The notes below the pieces were generated by a model, which did not search any database, was not told where the DNA came from, and saw nothing but the letters and a program-made list of their open reading frames with translations. A stretch of DNA of 64,000 nt from Nemophila menziesii (taxonomy: Eukaryota; Streptophyta; Magnoliopsida; Boraginales; Hydrophyllaceae). Every line of letters starts with the position of its first letter. Position 1 is the stretch's first letter. The DNA lies in the NCBI GenBank assembly GCA_029959085.1, contig JARWIR010000008.1:20632001-20696000 (forward strand), given 5' to 3'. Shown here in pieces: positions 23,031 through 34,424 of this stretch. A program made the translations under genes and the position numbers.

Positions 23031-24628
23031 TCAAGTAGACTTGTTCTTTTTGGAAAACCTTTGTAATCTCTTGGACTTAAGATAAATCTGATACGACAAT
23101 CCAGAGAACACCATAAACACACTTCCCCATTGTTTCTGAGAAAGTGGATTACCAGACAACACAGATGACACAACAATGCTTACAAATTTGCGTGTAGTAG
23201 TAATAGTTGTATTAGCTAAAGAACCAAATCTACTAATTGTTAAGAATATAAAGTTTTGTCCAAGTGCTCCACATAAACAATATAAAAAAATATCCCAAGC
23301 TGCTTCTGGATGGTCTCTACAGAATTGAACAGCCTCGTATCCTATTGCATTGGTCCAACCAAACATGAATAACATGTTGTATATTGTACCCCATAAATTC
23401 ATACCCAACATTATATCCCATGCACTTGTTTTAGGGTACCTTGCTGTAATTGAATCCTGAGTTGCATTTGTGAACCCATCGAATGCTAGGTTTAAGAAAC
23501 ATAGTCCGTAACCTAGTGGAGCATTTGGATGTGCTAACTTGCTTATAGTTTTTGAGCTTGTCTGAATTAATAAAAAGTCGGGATTATTAAATTATTAAAA
23601 ATGTTCGAATGTACAGTTTTTAGATTCATTACTAACCTTTGTAAGTGCGAAAGCTGAAACTCCTCCAGCTACTAGTAAAGAAGAAAGATACTCGGGAAAT
23701 GTGTATCGTATACCATACACTAAACTACCCATTAACATTACTGCGTAAAAAAAAGACAAAATATTATTATTATAACATCTATTAGAAATAATTGAATAAC
23801 AAACCTGGAATCATTTTGGAGGATTTTGCAAGGACCTGTAGTAAATAGTAAATAGTAAATAGTAATTTTTTTTTGAGTATATGAAATCAAGATGAAGAAG
23901 ATAGATACCTGAGCAGGGTAACTAATATATTTCAGAGCTTCAATTCCCATAGCTGGACCAATAGTATTTGTTATTCCAGCACTCCAATAAGTCCACCATG
24001 GAGCACCACTACTACTACTACTACCATTAGACCACAGCTTTAACACTGCATTTAGAGAATACACACTTACTTAACCTATTTATTTAAACTTGGGTTAGTT
24101 ACATACCAAATGTCCATTCAAAAGCTTACTTATAAATGACCATATAAAACAAACAACACTTTGGGCCAAGTTCAAGAATGCCAAATGCTCAAATCTCTTC
24201 TTGTCTGGACCGAATCGCTTTGTGGACCTAATCAATAAGAAATCAGATAACTACAATAAAAATCATATTTTTATTACAATATTTGCTTCTAAAAGAGATT
24301 ATAATAAAAAGATAAAATGGTGTCCAGCTCCTGATTGTGAAAACGCAATAAAACATGATAGCTTTTGTTGAAATTGTACTGATGAAGATCATAGACCATT
24401 TAATTGTGAAACAGTTATGAAATGGTATTAAAAAAACAGTTCCTAAATGCAATAGATCAATTGAAAAAAACCATGGATGTATGCATATGACACCTCCATG
24501 TGGACATGAGTTTTGTTGGACAAATCTTGGTGATTTTAAGTCTCATAGAACATGTAATAAATTTAATATAGTGGATAATAATGGAGTTGAAGATAGAAGA
24601 AAAATGGCTAAGAATTTGATAGAGAGAT

Positions 24629-24716
<88 letters not shown>

Positions 24717-25305
24717 TATTTTGAACGTTGGTCTGCAAATCATTCATCAACTGGAAATTTCTCAAATAGATAAGATTAATAATTTATTTAGTAATGTTGA
24801 TGGTAAGTTTATAATGATAGAATGTAGAAGAGTTTTGAAATGGACATATGCATATAGATATTATTTACCTGAAGAAGAGAAAACAAAGAAGCAATTTTTG
24901 AGTATTTACAAGGTGAAGTTGAGAAAGTAATGATTTTTATATCTTCAGTTCAAAGTTAAAGAATTTGACTAAAGTGACACTAACATATTTCGATTTTGTT
25001 GATGTGAGTAGTCAAAAATCTTGTAGCAGTCATATTGGGCGTAAGAGAAAAAGAGGTCTCGATGTTTGATTCACATTCTCATCAGTACAAAATTCTTAGT
25101 TGATTTGAATTATTTAGCTAACTGATGATTGCTAAGCACTAAAAAGGAGTAATCAACAACAGCATTACATTCAACTCTTACAGATAAATTAACAATCTCA
25201 TTATTTTTATACTTACACAGTCTCTTGAAGAACGCCTTGGTAAATGTAGGCTGTCCAAATGCCCGCGACGCAGAAGCCCAGGAGAAGTACGCGGTGAAAC
25301 TCCAT
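23031..25305 (-). CDS. UTR3: UDP-galactose/UDP-glucose transporter (UTR1/UTR3-like)
   Basis: Six exons with GT-AG junctions and matching phases: 25305-25217, 24227-24130, 24045-23909, 23835-23805, 23740-23637 and 23561-23031. They give an intact 329-residue protein, close to the 330-odd residues of Arabidopsis UTR1 and UTR3. Recognisable blocks are [76 protein letters not shown] and [20 protein letters not shown]. It is a multi-pass member of the SLC35B1-type nucleotide-sugar transporters that exchanges UDP-glucose/UDP-galactose across ER or Golgi membranes. The C-terminus is Lys-rich. UTR1 and UTR3 cannot be separated with certainty. Intron 1 (about 1 kb) carries an antisense pseudogene. Confidence 0.95.
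24288..25075 (+). pseudogene. ARIADNE RBR ubiquitin-ligase pseudogene in intron
   Basis: Broken plus-strand pieces match the plant ARIADNE RING-between-RING E3 ligases. They are [12 protein letters not shown] and [14 protein letters not shown] (IBR domain), [17 protein letters not shown] (RING2), [41 protein letters not shown] (Ariadne domain) and a weak C-terminal part near 24960-25070. Stops, frameshifts and deletions are frequent. Pieces normally spread over many exons follow each other without introns, which suggests a retroposed copy. It lies inside intron 1 of the transporter, on the opposite strand. Its N-terminus and first RING are missing. Confidence 0.8.
24627..24714. repeat. (TA)n microsatellite, about 43 units
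   Basis: The long TA run lies exactly where the ARIADNE pseudogene should read ER-Y-x-H-Y-FERW, so it seems to have grown from a TATATACAT codon run. It creates spurious Tyr/Ile-repeat frames on the minus strand. Confidence 0.9.
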
Positions 25306-25560
25306 TTTTTAACCCTAATTCAAATATACAAGGTCAACGATGTTCGCCGGAGACACCTCCGGCAACTTCTCTGGTGTTAACTGCCAAAAGCAAGTGATCT
25401 GTGTCGGGATTTATTGCTTGAAAATCCTAAAGATGTCATTTTTTGGTTTGATCTGTGATATATTTAGAGATTGATGTGGGAGAAAGTGTGTATGATGGTA
25501 CAAGGCAAGAAATCCGATGATATTTGCGCAGATGCTTGTGGCGAGGTAACAAAATCTCAC
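25306..25560 (-). promoter_or_regulatory. Transporter 5' leader and promoter region
   Basis: Sequence upstream of the transporter ATG. A divergent plus-strand ATG at 25495 opens a short frame (MVQGKKSDDICADACGE) followed by GTAACA, which looks like a donor. It could be the first exon of a lost divergent gene, but no continuation was found. Confidence 0.3.
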
Positions 25561-26135
25561 TTTATTCTCAGCTTTTACACATATAGAGTTTAATTGTGAT
25601 TTTCGATAGAGCTATAGCAAAGCATTGTTTGGTTGAATTTCATGATTTGGGTCAATGGGTTCTATTTTCGGAAAATTGACTAGAATCGCAATTTGAAATT
25701 CTATAGGGGGATTTTGTAAAAAAATTACGATATTTGTTGTATAGAGGAAAAACTTGGGGAAATACTCGCGTAAACTATCCCAATTTGTGGGGTTATAGTT
25801 TGCAATAAAATATTAATATTTTGATGAAAGAGAAAGTAGTTATTGTTGTTCAGCATTGCTTTGGTTTTTTTCTTTTTTTTTCTTCTGTTGATGGAATTTT
25901 GTTTCTTTCATTTCCTTTTATTTTTGGTGATGACATATTTATCATATCAATTTTTTATTGTAGTTAGAAATTAGAAATTATAAATAATATATATATAATA
26001 AAATAATAATCTAATAGTTTGTATAAATTCTTTAAATTTTAAAGAAAATATATGGATTGACTTAAAATTATTTAAAATTTGATAATTTAAAATAGATAAA
26101 TTATTTTTAAAAGGTATTATATGCAAATTAAGAAA
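25560..26135. other. AT-rich intergenic sequence
   Basis: No gene or clear repeat is seen. Confidence 0.4.
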
Positions 26136-26140
26136 ATGTA

Positions 26141-26755
26141 TAGATAATTTTTCAATCGACATTTTTTTTATTTTGTGTTCATTTGGGATAGATTTATTTT
26201 TTTTATTTTATATGTTCGATTAGCGACGTAGGTACGTAGTAATTACATATCACAAGTTATATTTAAATCGGTGATTATTGTATTTTTTTTTTAATTAAAA
26301 GAATTCTTTAGAACAAGCGACACCGGTCTTACGTTTTTTTGAGATGGATTAACTATAAAAATAATAGACAGATAAATATTGTTTTACTGAAAAATATTAT
26401 TTAGAGTTTTCTAGAGAACAATAAGAGTTTTTTAATTTTTAATATTATATATATTTGGAACTAACTTAGGGTATTAAAACAAAGTGTTGTATTTGAAGTG
26501 GTCTGAAATAAACGTCGTTTAGTCATTTCAAAATATAATCTGCCTAGAAATTATTCTAATGGGTGGCTAAATGATCCGTTTAAATATTAGTTGATTAATA
26601 TAATTTTTTTACTTTATATGTTCGACTAGTCGCGTAGGTAGTAATTAGATATTACAACTTATATTTAAATCGGTGATTATTATATATTTTCTATATTTTT
26701 TCTTAAATGAACACAAAATAAATAAATAAATGGTCGATTGAAAAATTATCTTTAT
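26141..26755. repeat. Element with inverted ends and inner direct repeat
   Basis: Left end 26141-26194 (GATAATTTTTCAATCGAC...TTTTGTGTTCATTT) is inverted at 26704-26755. An inner segment of about 78 bp (26204-26281, starting TTTATATGTTCGA) recurs as a direct repeat at 26614-26690. No coding capacity; probably a non-autonomous DNA element. The target duplication was not resolved. Confidence 0.55.
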
Positions 26756-27053
26756 ATTTTTTTAAAGATTAATGCTTAAAAAACACCTCAAGTTAGAATT
26801 AATTTCCCCTCACCCCAACCATTATTTTTTTCCCCATAGAAGACACCATACGTTTTGTTTTTTCCTTTTTCTTTTGCCCAAAGAGTCGTTTGAGTTATAG
26901 GAAGTTTTCCAAAACTCAAATTTTAAGTTATGGAAAGCTTCCCAGAACTCAGATGTTGAGTTTTAGAAAACTTCCCATAATTCATTGTTCTTTAAAAAAG
27001 ACAGTACCTTTTACGGGATAGTGGATAAGACTGCAGGAATTCATTAAGCCTTA

Positions 27054-27244
27054 GAGTAATGATATATGTCACCCCTTTTCATGTCACCCTTTTATCACCC
27101 TTCTATATATATGTATTGATTTCCTTGAATAGAAGATAAAGAAAAATTAAATAGAATAGAGAAATTAATTCATTGGTTCATGTAGGCATACACGTAGGAG
27201 GTGGTAAATGGGTGATACAAAAAGGGTGACAAATATCATTACTC
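27054..27244 (-). mobile_element. 191-bp MULE-type MITE, copy 2
   Basis: Same family and same length as 2455-2645, in opposite orientation. It starts GAGTAATGATAT and ends ATATCATTACTC. A perfect 9-bp duplication, TAAGCCTTA, lies at 27045-27053 and 27245-27253. Confidence 0.9.
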
Positions 27245-27254
27245 TAAGCCTTAA

Positions 27255-28200
27255 CCCTTTATCTTAGTATCCTACACTCATCCCAATCATAAAAGATTAT
27301 TATCTAATTTTACGAGATAGTAGATAAGGCTGCAGGGATTGATACATTATTATCTAATTTTAGAATTGTATTAGATTTGTTTTGGTGACTTTTTAAATGG
27401 AATTTAATAAGATAGTCGATTTTTTTCTTTTCATATAGAAACTTGAGATTGTCTTTCTTTTTTGTTGATCAATCCAATGTTTCGATATCTTAATATACTT
27501 ACTTAATCTTGTTTCGTCAAAAATATTGTATATGTGCGACCGAGTCTAGTTTTGTATGCCTCCTTTTAAAAGATATTATTTTTTAGTCATACTCTTATAG
27601 GGTAATACAATAGTGGTATAAAAGATGTTTTAACGAAAACAATACTCTTATAGGTTCTTTTAGTTTTCTCCCAAATGTTTGTAGAAATAACGGTATATAG
27701 GTTAACGAAAACAATACTCTTAGAGGTTCTCTTATGCTACGCCCTCAAATGAGAGGGTGTCCCGACCCATACTTGAGTCCTCTACTCAAGTGTTTAAACC
27801 CATACCTTGCAGAGAAAGCCTGTGAAATCCACATTAACTTTCCTTCCCTCTGTAATGAGTTTTCAACTTTACTACTTTACTATTAATACATGAAGGGTAC
27901 TTTATTTTATTTGTGAAAAATCAAAATCAAAATGCAGCAACAAAATCCACTAAAAAGGGCGGCTCTCTTAAGGTCATTGGTATATTTCTTTTCCTTTAGG
28001 TGCATTAACGTTAAAGGAAGAAAAAACATGTGTCATGACAAGAGTTTATATATATAAAAAAGATGCGTCTCTACATTCACAATGGCACCTAAAATTCAAG
28101 AGAGAAGAGAATTTGGCTCAAAAGAATGTGATCATAAAAACAACTATTAACTAACTACAAGTTTGATATAATAACTCCCAATTTGATATATTATATTATG
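27255..28200. other. Intergenic, 3' side of coatomer gene
   Basis: No supported gene or repeat end is seen. Confidence 0.4.
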
Positions 28201-28761
28201 TGCCACGTTACAAAATTCATCGCACTACAAAACCCACACCACAAGCCAAGGAAAGACGTATCCGGTCCCTTAAATACCATTCCATGCAACATTAAACCTG
28301 AAACACACCAACTAAACTATCATATACCACAAAAAACAATTAATTGAAAAAGTAGCATGAACTTAAATATTAACAAACTCTCACCTTGAAAAGACTTGAA
28401 ATACAGCAGGAACCGAATGTCTTGACAGAAAAGCTAGTGACGTGGTGTAAGAACTGAAACAAAGAACACTCAGTAAGAACAATTGGAATACTAAACAAAC
28501 AAAACTTCATTCAAGTACACACAAACACTTTTGGACCACAAAGAAAAGCTAGAAAGAACACCATGACAAAAACAAGTTTTGAGAGAGTAATGGGAAAGTC
28601 GAGCATAATGAGTCTGGAGATGTAAGATGATGAGAATGAAGAATGTGGAGTGTTAAAAGGGGGAGTCAAAAGTCGAAGTCAAAGTCAAAGTCAAAAAGAT
28701 GCAATTAATCACCAGCAAAAACAAAACAAGGGATAATCACACTGGGCCAACCAATTGCTTT
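28200..28761 (-). promoter_or_regulatory. Coatomer 3'UTR, possibly spliced
   Basis: Minus-strand sequence after the TAA shows exon-like signals: an acceptor TTTCAG|TTCTTAC at 28454/28453, a donor TTCAAG|GTGAGA at 28385/28384, and a further acceptor TTTCAG|GTTTAA at 28298/28297. A possible first donor, GCTG|GTGATT, lies near 28713. If used, the 3'UTR would carry two introns. Inferred from motifs only. Confidence 0.4.
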
Positions 28762-31700
28762 TTAGGCTGACGGTTTTCCTTCAGTATTCGTACCCCACTC
28801 TTCTTCGTTACCATTAACAAGTACTGCTCCGTCAGCATCATTTGAATCAGCATCCACCACAACACCTTCTTCTTGTTCCTCTTCCTCTTCTTCATGTTCC
28901 TCCTCTCCTTCTTCTCCATTCTGCTCTGCGTCCTAAAAGAATTAAAAATAAAAAACATGAATTAGAAATAATTAAAACACCAACTTAATAATCAACATAA
29001 GATAATGAAAAGTACCTCATGATCGTACTCTCCATTCTCTAAAGCTTCTGGTTCTTCGATTTGCATGCTTCTGAAAGCCTCTACAAGACTGATCGTGGAC
29101 CTTTCAGCCTGAGTTAAATACTCAGCTGCAGGAGGATACTTTCCCCTGTAAAGTTACGTTTTAACACAATGCTTCATACAAGATACACAATATACACATA
29201 AATAAAAAGATTAACAAGTTGAACTTTGATGTCACCTTGTTTCTGCAACTCTTGCTTCCACATCAAGTGCAATTTGCCAGTCTTCGAATAGATTTGGATA
29301 TTCTGCTGGATCAGCTAATGCTTCTGCAGCTTTCTGATTAATCTGCATAATAAGTAGCATTAACCAGGCTTCTCAAAGTGGGTGGTATTTAATGGATAAA
29401 GTATAATAATAATAATAACCTTATTGAGGTCCTTTCTCCAAATTGCTACAACTTCTGAAACCTTACTAGGAAGATAAGATCGAGCCATGAGAGCAGCTTC
29501 TGGTATCCGATTGCTGAAAATAAAGTGTTGAATAAATTAGGAAAAGTAAACTAATAATTATTTTTATTAGGAAATGAAAGTTATACCTTTCAATTAATAG
29601 CTGAAGACATTCCTCCAATCTACCCAACATGAATAGACAAACAAACGCAACATTGTTTTTACCACTCTCTTTTGCACGTGATGCAAGATCTGCTAACCCT
29701 TCAGCATTTCCTAAAGATGAGTATAAAAGCAATAACCCACTCAAATCACTTGCCTGTTCTAAACATTCTTCAGCCATATCTAACTGCAAATTAGCAAGGA
29801 CAAAAAGGATTAAAATGTCATTACTTTAATAGTGTTCAGATATATGGACTAAGAGTATGTGTGTGTATACATACCATTCCAGTGGACATAGCTAGTTCAC
29901 CCAACTGCTTCCATTTTGACTCGCTCTTTGCTAATGTGGCAATTTCCTATATAATTATTAAATGCATTAGCAAATAAGAACTTTGACAGGTCAATAAAAC
30001 ATATTTTCTGACTTTAAGAAGCACTTTACCTTTGCTATATCTAATTTGCTTAGCTGTATAGCTAGCTCAAATTTGTAGTCATTGTCTGTAGCAACTTCTA
30101 GAGCTTCCTCAACCATTCCTCTCGATTCCAAGAAATGAGCCACACTAATAACAATAATAACAATAATGTCATAAAATTGATTACTTAATAAAATAATAAT
30201 GACCTAATTTATAAACTTTATCCAACTTTTTAAGTAGTTTAATACCTATTGAGATGCTCTTTAGGAATTGTAGGTAAGATTTCATTTGCTTTTTCCAGTT
30301 CATCACGCATAACGAGGGTCTTATACTCAATCAAGCTCAGCAGTAGTGTATATCCAATAACGCTGTGTGATGCAAGTCAATGAGAAAATGAATAATGAAA
30401 AAAAAAAGACAATTAAAACAAAGGCTACTCACTTGAACTCTTTGTCGATGAGATAAACCCTACTCTGGTTAGCTAAGTAACCAAGCAAGTACATGGGACG
30501 GTCAAGATGAAACATTGTGGTCACCTAAAGGTAACAACATACACAAGGAATATAATATCAAAATTGTGAATCTTGAAGTAATATAATCTACATGGAAGAG
30601 CATAAGTGATGTAATTTACCTCACCACCAACACAGTAATTAAGCCTCCAAGAAGAGTTATTATAGATGAAACAATCACCAACCCATAGTCCAGTTCTGAC
30701 TCGTTCATTTATCTCATATAAAAGCTCAAACGCATCTTCTACTCCTTGATCATCCACTGGTCTACCACTATCTAGATAATCAGACACTTTTTGGCGCTGC
30801 AATAATTTAAACATAAACCATAAAATCAGAACAAGAACGAGGAGCTTATTCTAACACAAGAAAATAAATAAAAATCCTCACATTATATTTCAGTATGTAG
30901 AACGATGTATCGCTAGCAATAGCCACTAAGTCACCACTATCAGCCCAGTAGAGATTCTAGAAAGAAAAATAAAAGGGCAAAAAAGTCAGATTTTGACTTC
31001 AAATACGGCAATAACAATGACTAAAAAAATAAAAAAAGTATCTTAACCTTGACATTAACATCGATTCTTCGTAGTAACCTACACTCAGCCCAATCATAAA
31101 AGCATATGAAATCATTAGAGCACATGGCTAGTAATGTTCCTCCGTAAATTCGGTCAGCAGTAAATGTAGGTCGGATACTTTTCTTCTCCTGTAAAATGTT
31201 GTTTATGTAAGTCATAGTAAAATAAATAAATCGAAATATGAGTTAACTATTCATTACGCACCACAAAGTTTTTATTGAAAATCTTAATCTTTGATGTAGT
31301 TTCTCTAACAGCATATTCACCCTCAGATGACCACACAATTTCCAAAGCAGATCCAAATGACTTGTTCCTCCAAGCCAAAGCTGTATATATAATGTACTCA
31401 CCATCTCCACATACAACAACAAATCTCCCATTCGAATTATGCTTTAAGCTCTGCAAATAAAAAAATAAAAATTAAATATAAATGATATCCAATAACATAT
31501 AAGAATGCATACTCATTCAAAAGTTCACAACTCACTTGTGGGTATAGATCACAGGTACCCAATTCTTTAACAGCTAAAGGCAATCTCTCTCCATCAGCAA
31601 CCTAAAATACAATATAAGCAATTTCATTTTATAAATCTGCATAATTAAGTAATGTAAGAAGGAAAATGAAGTCAAACCTCATAATCTGCTCCAACACTTT

Positions 31701-33916
31701 TAATGTTGACTGTTTGAATCTCATTATGTCTTGCCCATATTATTTTTCCACTATTGTCCATGCTTGCTATGGGAACTTCACGTCCAATCTTTACCATAAT
31801 TGTACCCTCGTCATATCCTATTACAACCCTGAAAAAATCAAGTATAACAAATTGATTAATCGGCACACTATATTTTCACAAGAACAAATTTACCTTCTTG
31901 AATTTTTCATATAGCCAATGGTCCAAACTCTTTCAAGACCATAATTCAATGTGTTCTCAAGCCTGCAAAAGAACGGAACAAATTTTTTAGTTCAAACAAC
32001 TATAAGCAGTTATTTAAATCATTATATATGATACATATTTATCCTTATCTTACCTATAAGTAGTTGAATGCCATATACGAACAGTATTATCTTCAGACCC
32101 AGTCATTATGATGGGAAGTTCAGGATGAAAACATACAGCTGAAACATTGTGAGTATGACCTTCTAATGTCTGAACACAAGTTTTAGTTTGATAATCCCAC
32201 ACCTAGAAAACAAATAACCTAATTAGAGATACAAATTTTCAACTAACGAAACAGAAGAAAATGGATTTGTTAACAACCTTAGCAGTATAATCATCGGACC
32301 CAGAGATTAAAAAGGGTTTATCACCACCAGTGAAATAATCTACACAGTTCACCCCTTTCAAATGAGCATCCAAAGTGAAATTTGGGTCAGGAGATCCAAG
32401 ATTCCATATCTGCAAAGTCAAATACTTTTAACTGACTAAATAAACAGAGAAAGAAGCTAAAGATCCAAGATTAATTGATTTCGAACTTACCTTTATGGTG
32501 CGGTCAAGAGATGCACTAGCAAAAGTGTTTGTGTCTTTTGGATTAAAGGTTACTTGCATCACATAATGGGAATGGCCTTCGAAAATTTGAGTACATAACC
32601 AACCTTTTTCCCAATCCCAGAGCTTGATAAGCATATCATCTGAAGATGATAGCACATAGGGAAGAGTAGGGTGTACAGTAACACATCTAATATAGTCAGT
32701 GTGTGCCTCGAATACTTTGACCTTATCCATTGTATTGTAATTATACACACGAATAAACATATCATCAGCTCCTGCTATCACCCATTGCTTCCTTGCAATG
32801 AACTTTGATGACCTAACTGCAAAAGCGCAAAAATATGCATTAGAATACTACAAATCTTACACAATAATGCTGAAAAACTGTATCAAAATAGGCTAAAAAA
32901 GTTTATATCGAGTCAGTCATGTACCTGGTAGTTCAGTGACTTCGAAAGACTTAACCATGGTCTGCAATAAGAGAACAAAACAGACATGAGTCGAGTTTGT
33001 GTCATTGTATGATCAGCTAGTTTTAATACTCAGGCATATGATAACAATATTGCAACACTTTTATATATAAAAATACAACTTCACTTCAAGGATCTATTAA
33101 GTTTTTATTGCATACCTGTGTCTGATAGTTCCAGATGCACACTGTTCCTGAATATAAACTGGTCAATATCCTGCAAAGAGATAAATGTGTCATACATAGC
33201 AGGCTCGTGTATAATTAAGTTTACAAGTAAGTTTTCCTAATTCAACTGTCAATTATTTGGATAAATCGCACCATTGACCCTGATTAATGTGTTTGTGTAC
33301 AACATTATAGAAAACACATTGATATCTAGCTATTTTGCATAGGACAGTGACCAAACGGTTCAATTTATCCTTAATTCTTCATTACCATGCAAACATGGCA
33401 TAAAGAACTTACATCTAATCAAGAGCTTGTAATATTGATTTTTATCTATATAAAATACGGAAATGGCATTGCTAACTCAATTTAACTAATCCCCTAACCA
33501 GTAAGATGTTGAATTACCATGGCTCAGTAGGATGCAGATCCACGGATTTCACTCTTTCTGATCTTTGTGCGAGCTTCCTCTGATCCAGCAATTAGACATC
33601 AGTATTACTCAATAACGTAAATCATATTGCACAGCAAGCACAATAATATAAAAAGATTAAATATATTAAGGTATATATAAAATTAGAGCTAATTGTAAAT
33701 CATCTCAGTACCTTGATTTCAAGTCGTAGAGGCTGCAAAAAAACAAGAAAGAATCCAAAATTAGTAACCAGAACACCAGATCTCAATGAACTTTACTCAA
33801 TTAAAGAAAATCAAATCTGCCACTGACATTGTTAATTCAAGAAAATGTTAACATAGTCGAGCGCGATTTGATTATTAATCAGATCTAATTAGCTGTAATG
33901 ATAGTTCACTCACCAT
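28762..33916 (-). CDS. COPB2: Coatomer subunit beta-prime (beta'-COP)
   Basis: 24 coding exons, all GT-AG with consistent phase, give 915 residues: 33916-33914, 33732-33712, 33579-33518, 33170-33116, 32961-32925, 32816-32491, 32409-32278, 32202-32054, 31962-31894, 31828-31678, 31601-31536, 31450-31262, 31188-31048, 30956-30882, 30796-30620, 30524-30433, 30362-30246, 30144-30030, 29946-29875, 29783-29587, 29513-29420, 29342-29236, 29145-29016, 28932-28762. Exon 1 codes only for the initiator Met. Residues 1-300 are WD40 repeats ([34 protein letters not shown]). About 320-760 is the coatomer WD-associated region, then helical repeats. The last exon encodes an acidic Glu-rich tail. It is the COPI coat subunit that binds dilysine cargo signals in Golgi-to-ER transport. 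Length matches plant homologues. Confidence 0.97.
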
Positions 33917-34190
33917 TTTTCCTGATGTAATCGATTCAAGCAAATTGAATCCTTCAGAGAGATGAAATTAACGGCGGGGGATCGATCCAGGTGAGATCAA
34001 GTTCCTTCCGCTACTAAGATATATCTCTCGATTTCTAAATGGTAAGCGAGGTAAAGTAATAAAAAGGGAGAGGGATCAAGTGTGTGTATAAGTGAGAGAG
34101 GTGTAAAGGGAGCGAGGTTTCGCTCGAGTAACAGCGCAACCTCTGAAAGAAATGGAAATGGAGGAGAGATGGGGGAATTTTTTTTAAGTT
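33917..34190 (-). promoter_or_regulatory. Coatomer 5'UTR and promoter side
   Basis: Purine/pyrimidine-biased leader upstream of the ATG. Intron 1 begins directly after the ATG codon (GTGAGT at 33913). No clear TATA box is visible. Confidence 0.4.
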
Positions 34191-34424
34191 TTTATTTATG
34201 TATGAAGATATAAGAAAGTGTGGTTTTACTTTAAGCCCTTGATTGATCTGACGCGGATGTGTGGACGGTCAGGATTTACTTGCCACGGTGGTAGATTGCA
34301 GTTTCGAGGTAAATTTTCAGCTGACCGTCTACGAATTATATTTTGCCTAAATATATTTATTATAATGTATTAATTATATACCTAAGCCTTAATTTTACCT
34401 TATATTTTTTGTTAGAGGAATCTA

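Noticed and set aside
24457..24765. Tyr/Ile repeat proteins on the minus strand
   Set aside because: Translation of the (TA)n microsatellite inside the ARIADNE pseudogene.
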